Assembly (NCBI RefSeq): GCF_000334895.1
Contig: NZ_BAFM01000004.1
Location: 124,001-188,000 of the forward strand
Reading direction: 5' to 3'
DNA length: 64,000 nt
From: Halococcus agarilyticus
Lineage (GTDB): Archaea > Halobacteriota > Halobacteria > Halobacteriales > Halococcaceae
The notes under the pieces are model-generated. The model made no database searches. It had not been told where the DNA came from and saw nothing but the letters and a program-made list of their open reading frames with translations. The translations under genes and the position numbers were made by a program. Positions 60,812-64,000 of this stretch are shown here, piece after piece (within the stretch, counting starts at the first letter, position 1; every line of letters begins with the position of its first letter).

Positions 60812-60843
60812 TCCACATGCCGATCCGATGTCTCGGGCGCTGT

Positions 60844-62499
60844 CTACTCGTCTTCGGGAGCCGCCTCCGCAGGTGCCTCGCCCTCGACCAACGAGGCGTC
60901 GGCGTACTCCTCACGGAGGTCCTTCTTCGAGAACTTCCCGGTCGCGGTTTTGGGTACTTCGTCGATGTACTCCACGTCGTCGGGCACCCACCACTTCGGG
61001 TAGTCCGCGGCGATCATCTCCAGCAGTTCGTCAGACAGGGCATCCTGGTCGACATCGCTCGCGGACACGACGAACGCGACCGGGCGCTCCTGCCAGCGCT
61101 CGTGGGGGACACCGACTACTGTTGCCTCGGCCACGTCGTCGTGGGCCATCAGGGCGTTTTCGAGTTCGACGCTCGAAATCCACTCGCCGCCCGACTTGAT
61201 GACGTCCTTCGCGCGGTCGACGATCTGGATGTACCCGTCCTCGTCGACCGAGACCACGTCGCCGGTCTTGAGCCATCCGTTTTCAAAGTCCTCCTCGTTG
61301 GCCTCGGGACGCTCGAAGTACTCGGTAGTGACCCACGGACCGCGGACCCAGAGCTCGCCGAACTCCTCGCCGTCCCACGGTACCTCGTTGCCGTCCTCGT
61401 CGATGACTTTGAACTCGATGCCAGGCACCATCAGCCCCTGTTTGCCGCGTTTCGCGTGCCGATCGTCGGCGTCCCACTCGTCCATGCCCGGCTTGAGCCG
61501 CGCGACCGACCCGATCGGGCTCATCTCGGTCATCCCCCACGCGTGGAGGACGTCCACACCCAGCTCGTCGAACTGCCGGATGACGGCCTCGGGAGCGGCG
61601 CTCCCGCCGATGACGATCTCTTCGAGCGACGAGAGGTCGGCGTCGTTCTCTTCGAGGTATTCGAGCAGCCCGAGCCACACGGTGGGGACGCCCGCGGTGA
61701 TGGTGACGCCCTCTTCCTCGATGAGGTGGGCGATGTCGGCCGGATCGGGCGAGGGCCCGGGATAGACGTGTTTCGCGCCGGCGGCCGTCGTCGAGAACGG
61801 CATCCCCCACGCGTTGACGTGGAACATCGGGACGACCGGCATCACGACGTCCGTGTCCTCGATCCCGAGGCCCTGGGGCGTCACTGTCGCCATCGTGTGC
61901 GACCAGAGCATCCGCTGGGTGTACTCGACGCCCTTCGGCCGCCCGGTGGTGCCCGAGGTGTAGCACATCCCGGCCTCGCGGTCCTCCTCGATCGCGGGCC
62001 AGTCGTACTCGGACCCCTGTTCGGCGATGAACGACTCGTAGTCCGTGACGGGATCGAGGTCGATCTCCGGGACCTCGTCGGCCATCACGACGAACTGCTC
62101 GACGCTGTCGAACGAATCGGCGTCGTACGCGCCGGCGAGCTTCTCCGCGAGCGAGGGGTCGACGAACAGGAGCTCGTCGGTCGCGTTCTCGACGATGTAC
62201 TGGATGTGCTCGTCGGGCAGGAGGGGGTTGATGGTGTGGAGCTGGCGGCCCGAGTCGGGAACGCCGAAGTACGTCTCGAAGTGGCGGTGGTGGTTCCAGC
62301 AGAACGTACCGACGCGGGCCTCCTCGCCGATGCCGGCGGCGTCGATCGCGTTCGCGAGGCGGGCGACGCGGTCGCCGTACTCGGAGTAATCGTACCGCTC
62401 GATCCCGTCGGCGGTGCGCGAGACGATCTCGGTGTCGGGGTACATTCGCTCCGCGCGCCAGCGGAACGGTCGCAGGGTCTGTGGTGTGCCTCGTGGCAT
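60844..62499 (-). CDS. AMP-forming acyl-CoA ligase (AlkK/DmdB-type)
   Basis: A 551-residue ANL-family ligase that activates a carboxylic acid via an acyl-AMP. AGMCYTSGTTGRPKGVEYT is the ATP loop, HAWGMTEMSPIGSVARL the A5 region, WLKTGDVVSVDEDGYIQIVD the hinge, and RAKDVIKSGGEWISSVELE the C-terminal lid; the catalytic Lys is in PKTATGKFSKK. FCWNHHRHFETYFGVP near residue 70 is typical of the AlkK/DmdB medium-chain group, which includes methylthiopropanoate ligases. The C-terminus is a short Ala/Glu tail. Its substrate is not known. Confidence 0.92.
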   Translation of the reverse strand: MPRGTPQTLRPFRWRAERMYPDTEIVSRTADGIERYDYSEYGDRVARLANAIDAAGIGEEARVGTFCWNHHRHFETYFGVPDSGRQLHTINPLLPDEHIQYIVENATDELLFVDPSLAEKLAGAYDADSFDSVEQFVVMADEVPEIDLDPVTDYESFIAEQGSEYDWPAIEEDREAGMCYTSGTTGRPKGVEYTQRMLWSHTMATVTPQGLGIEDTDVVMPVVPMFHVNAWGMPFSTTAAGAKHVYPGPSPDPADIAHLIEEEGVTITAGVPTVWLGLLEYLEENDADLSSLEEIVIGGSAAPEAVIRQFDELGVDVLHAWGMTEMSPIGSVARLKPGMDEWDADDRHAKRGKQGLMVPGIEFKVIDEDGNEVPWDGEEFGELWVRGPWVTTEYFERPEANEEDFENGWLKTGDVVSVDEDGYIQIVDRAKDVIKSGGEWISSVELENALMAHDDVAEATVVGVPHERWQERPVAFVVSASDVDQDALSDELLEMIAADYPKWWVPDDVEYIDEVPKTATGKFSKKDLREEYADASLVEGEAPAEAAPEDE

Positions 62500-62600
62500 A
62501 CAATCTCACAATGGCCGGTCCGTAATGATTCTTCCCTCCGACGGCGATCGTTCACCGTGCCTCGTCGGCAGTCCGGCATCTCGTCGTGGTGGTTACAGCG

Positions 62601-63269
62601 TCACTCGGTACGGTGGCTCACGGTGATCCCCTCGCCGAGCGGGATCGCGGCGGTCTCGAAGTCGGGATCGGCGCGGACCCGCGCGAGGTACGCCGCGACG
62701 CCGCGGGTCGACTCGTTCGCGTCCGCGACCGTCTCGCCCTCGACGAGGCGGAGTACCGTCTCGAAGTCGACGGAGGTGCTCGTCATCGCGTTGTCGGCGA
62801 TCACCACGCCACCGGGCGCGACCTTCTCACGGATGGCGTCGAACGCCTCCTCGTACCGGTGCTTCTCGTTGTCGATCAGCACGACATCGAACGGCCCGTC
62901 GTACGATTCCGCGAAGTCGATCGCGTCGCCGTGTTCGAAGGACGCCCGGTCCGTGAGGTCGCCGCGATCGAAGTACTCACGCGCCCGATCGAGTTCGTCG
63001 GCGTCGATCTCGGTGAGGACGACTTCGCCCGCGGGCGGGAGCGCCCGCGCGAACCAGTACGCCGAGTAGCCGAAGCCAGAGCCGAACTCGAAGACCCGCT
63101 CCGCGTCGACGAGGCGTGCGAGCGTGGCGAGCCAGCCGCCGACCGCGGGGCCGACGGTCGGAAAGCCGATCTCTTCGCCGTGTTCGTTCATCTCGACCAG
63201 AATTTCGTCGGGCTGAGGACCGACCGCACGGGCGAAATCGGTGATGTCGTCGGCAACGAGTTCGGACAT
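62601..63269 (-). CDS. SAM-dependent O-methyltransferase
   Basis: A 222-residue methyltransferase of the catechol/caffeoyl-CoA O-methyltransferase group. RVFEFGSGFGYSAYWFARAL is motif I, VVLTEIDADELDRAREYF the post-I segment, and DVVLIDNEKHRYEEAF the metal-site region; ADNAMTS supplies the usual Asp-Asn. The ATG at 63269 is the family-like start. The substrate is unknown. Confidence 0.85.
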   Translation of the reverse strand: MSELVADDITDFARAVGPQPDEILVEMNEHGEEIGFPTVGPAVGGWLATLARLVDAERVFEFGSGFGYSAYWFARALPPAGEVVLTEIDADELDRAREYFDRGDLTDRASFEHGDAIDFAESYDGPFDVVLIDNEKHRYEEAFDAIREKVAPGGVVIADNAMTSTSVDFETVLRLVEGETVADANESTRGVAAYLARVRADPDFETAAIPLGEGITVSHRTE

Positions 63270-63455
63270 ACCAGCCGCCTCGCGCGGAGGCGGGTAAAGA
63301 CTTCCTCTCCGCTCGACCTGGCAGGTGGGAGCGGTCCGTGGTGGGGGTTGCGAGGTGGCTGCGGTTTGCGGTGCGGGGCGGTGGCGGGAGGAAGCCACGC
63401 GGCCGCGTTTATCGCGGCCGCACGGGGAGGGGTGGGGACTTCAGCGCGTGCCGAG

Positions 63456-63577
63456 CGTCCGCGAGCAACGCGAGCGGACGAAACGGGCGAACGGCGCAGC
63501 CGTGAGCCGGGCGACGCGCCCGGCGCGCGCAATGCGGTGCTGTGCGGCCTGGTGGTGCTGAAAAATCGGAGATTTTT
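63456..63577. repeat. three hairpins in a 380-bp gene-free stretch
   Basis: Perfect inverted repeats follow one another: CGTCCGC/GCGGACG (63456-63480), GCCGGGCG-ACG-CGCCCGGC (63506-63524) and AAAAATC-GGA-GATTTTT (63561-63577). A fourth lies at 63586-63610. The surrounding 63270-63649 has no convincing gene. Such GC-rich text built on GAGCG and GCGAGC words is common between haloarchaeal genes. Confidence 0.55.
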
Positions 63578-63585
63578 CGCATGCC

Positions 63586-63610
63586 AAAAACGCCGTTCCA
63601 CGGCGTTTTT
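63586..63610. terminator. symmetrical hairpin with A/T-run ends
   Basis: AAAAACGCCG-TTCCA-CGGCGTTTTT is a perfect 10-bp stem with a 5-nt loop and five T at the 3' side on either strand. It lies 39 nt beyond the stop of the minus-strand gene at 63650-63979 and is a good bidirectional intrinsic-type terminator for it. Confidence 0.65.
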
Positions 63611-63649
63611 GAGCAACATGAAAAGGGCGAGCGGCCGCGAGGGCTTTCG

Positions 63650-63979
63650 TTAGTATTGGTAGCGCTGGACGTCGTCCTGGGCCTGCTCGGAGAGCCCGAC
63701 GTCGCCAGTCATCTCGTCGTAGGTCATGCCCGAGAGGTACTCGTCGTAGGTGACGTCGTAGCCGCTCCGGAGATGGAAGTCGAGCCGACCGGTCTCGACG
63801 GTGGCCTGAAAGAACTGATGAACTGCCCGGCGGAGGAGTTCGTCTGGGTCGTCGGGGTCGAACGCGCTCCCGAGAAGGGCGAGCTCGTTGCGGGTCTCGC
63901 GGTCGAGGCCCACGGTCGTCTCCTCGCCGAGATCGTCGTAGCGCGATTCGATCTCCGCGGTGAGGTCGTCGAGACTCAT
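63650..63979 (-). CDS. conserved haloarchaeal hypothetical protein
   Basis: A 109-residue acidic, largely helical protein. It begins SLDDLTAEIESRYDDLGEET, followed by GLDRETRNELALLG and a helix pair DPDELLRRAVHQFFQATVE. The C-terminal part is Tyr- and Asp-rich (SGYDVTYDEYLSGMTYDEM). No motif is recognised; the middle helices could be a ribbon-helix-helix-like or dimerisation unit, which is speculation. It is complete within the window. Confidence 0.7.
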   Translation of the reverse strand: MSLDDLTAEIESRYDDLGEETTVGLDRETRNELALLGSAFDPDDPDELLRRAVHQFFQATVETGRLDFHLRSGYDVTYDEYLSGMTYDEMTGDVGLSEQAQDDVQRYQY

Positions 63980-64000
63980 GGACCGGCATGAGCGTCGGTT

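Noticed and set aside
1-64000. tRNA, rRNA, insertion sequences or prophage
   Set aside because: I scanned the intergenic gaps and found no cloverleaf-like sequence, no transposase and no integrase or attachment-site pair.

Overview
The window comes from a haloarchaeon (class Halobacteria). Proteins are very rich in Asp and Glu, GC is high, and most genes are leaderless, with a TATA-like element about 27 nt upstream of the ATG. Markers agree: aEF-1beta, L21e, Rpb4/RpoF, FEN1, an HTH_10 (bacterio-opsin-activator type) regulator, Tat-exported proteins and a split MetE. The genus cannot be fixed from the sequence. I found no rRNA, tRNA, CRISPR array or insertion sequence.

Region 1 (about 0.6-20 kb) is the striking part: a dense island for methylated compounds and folate-bound C1 units. 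It holds a BCCT osmolyte transporter, two dimethylglycine-oxidase-like FAD/GcvT proteins (one with a serine/threonine deaminase 1 nt downstream), two FolD paralogues, a MetF-like reductase, formate-THF ligase followed by a cupin, a PabB/PabA pair for the p-aminobenzoate of folate, and a GcvT-fold protein close to the DMSP demethylase DmdA, next to an HTH_10 regulator. Read as a pathway: betaine-type solutes enter, methyl groups are stripped onto tetrahydrofolate, FolD and formate-THF ligase oxidise them to formate with possible ATP gain, and glycine can leave through serine to pyruvate.

Region 2 (20-32.5 kb) is mostly household: an exported ferritin-like protein; zinc-ribbon protein/aEF-1beta; L21e/RpoF/DUF655; KsgA; a zinc ribbon; MscS; an Mtq2/HemK-like methylase; a copper P-type ATPase; and split methionine synthase. 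A 4 x 27-bp tandem repeat and one of two copies of a dispersed 57-bp element follow.

Region 3 (33-47 kb) has an S9 peptidase, a cytoplasmic GH10 xylanase, a CbiMNQO metal importer, a methanethiol-oxidase (SBP56) gene overlapping a 2Fe-2S ferredoxin gene, several small enzymes, FEN1, BolA and class II fumarase. Methanethiol oxidase links back to region 1, because methanethiol is the end product of DMSP demethylation.

Region 4 (47-64 kb) carries a secreted protein of about 3035 residues (four malectin-like modules, PKD modules, a sorbosone-dehydrogenase-like propeller), a FilR1-type regulator, an acyl-CoA dehydrogenase, a small lipoprotein/membrane pair, an AlkK/DmdB-type acyl-CoA ligase, an O-methyltransferase and a hairpin-rich intergenic stretch.
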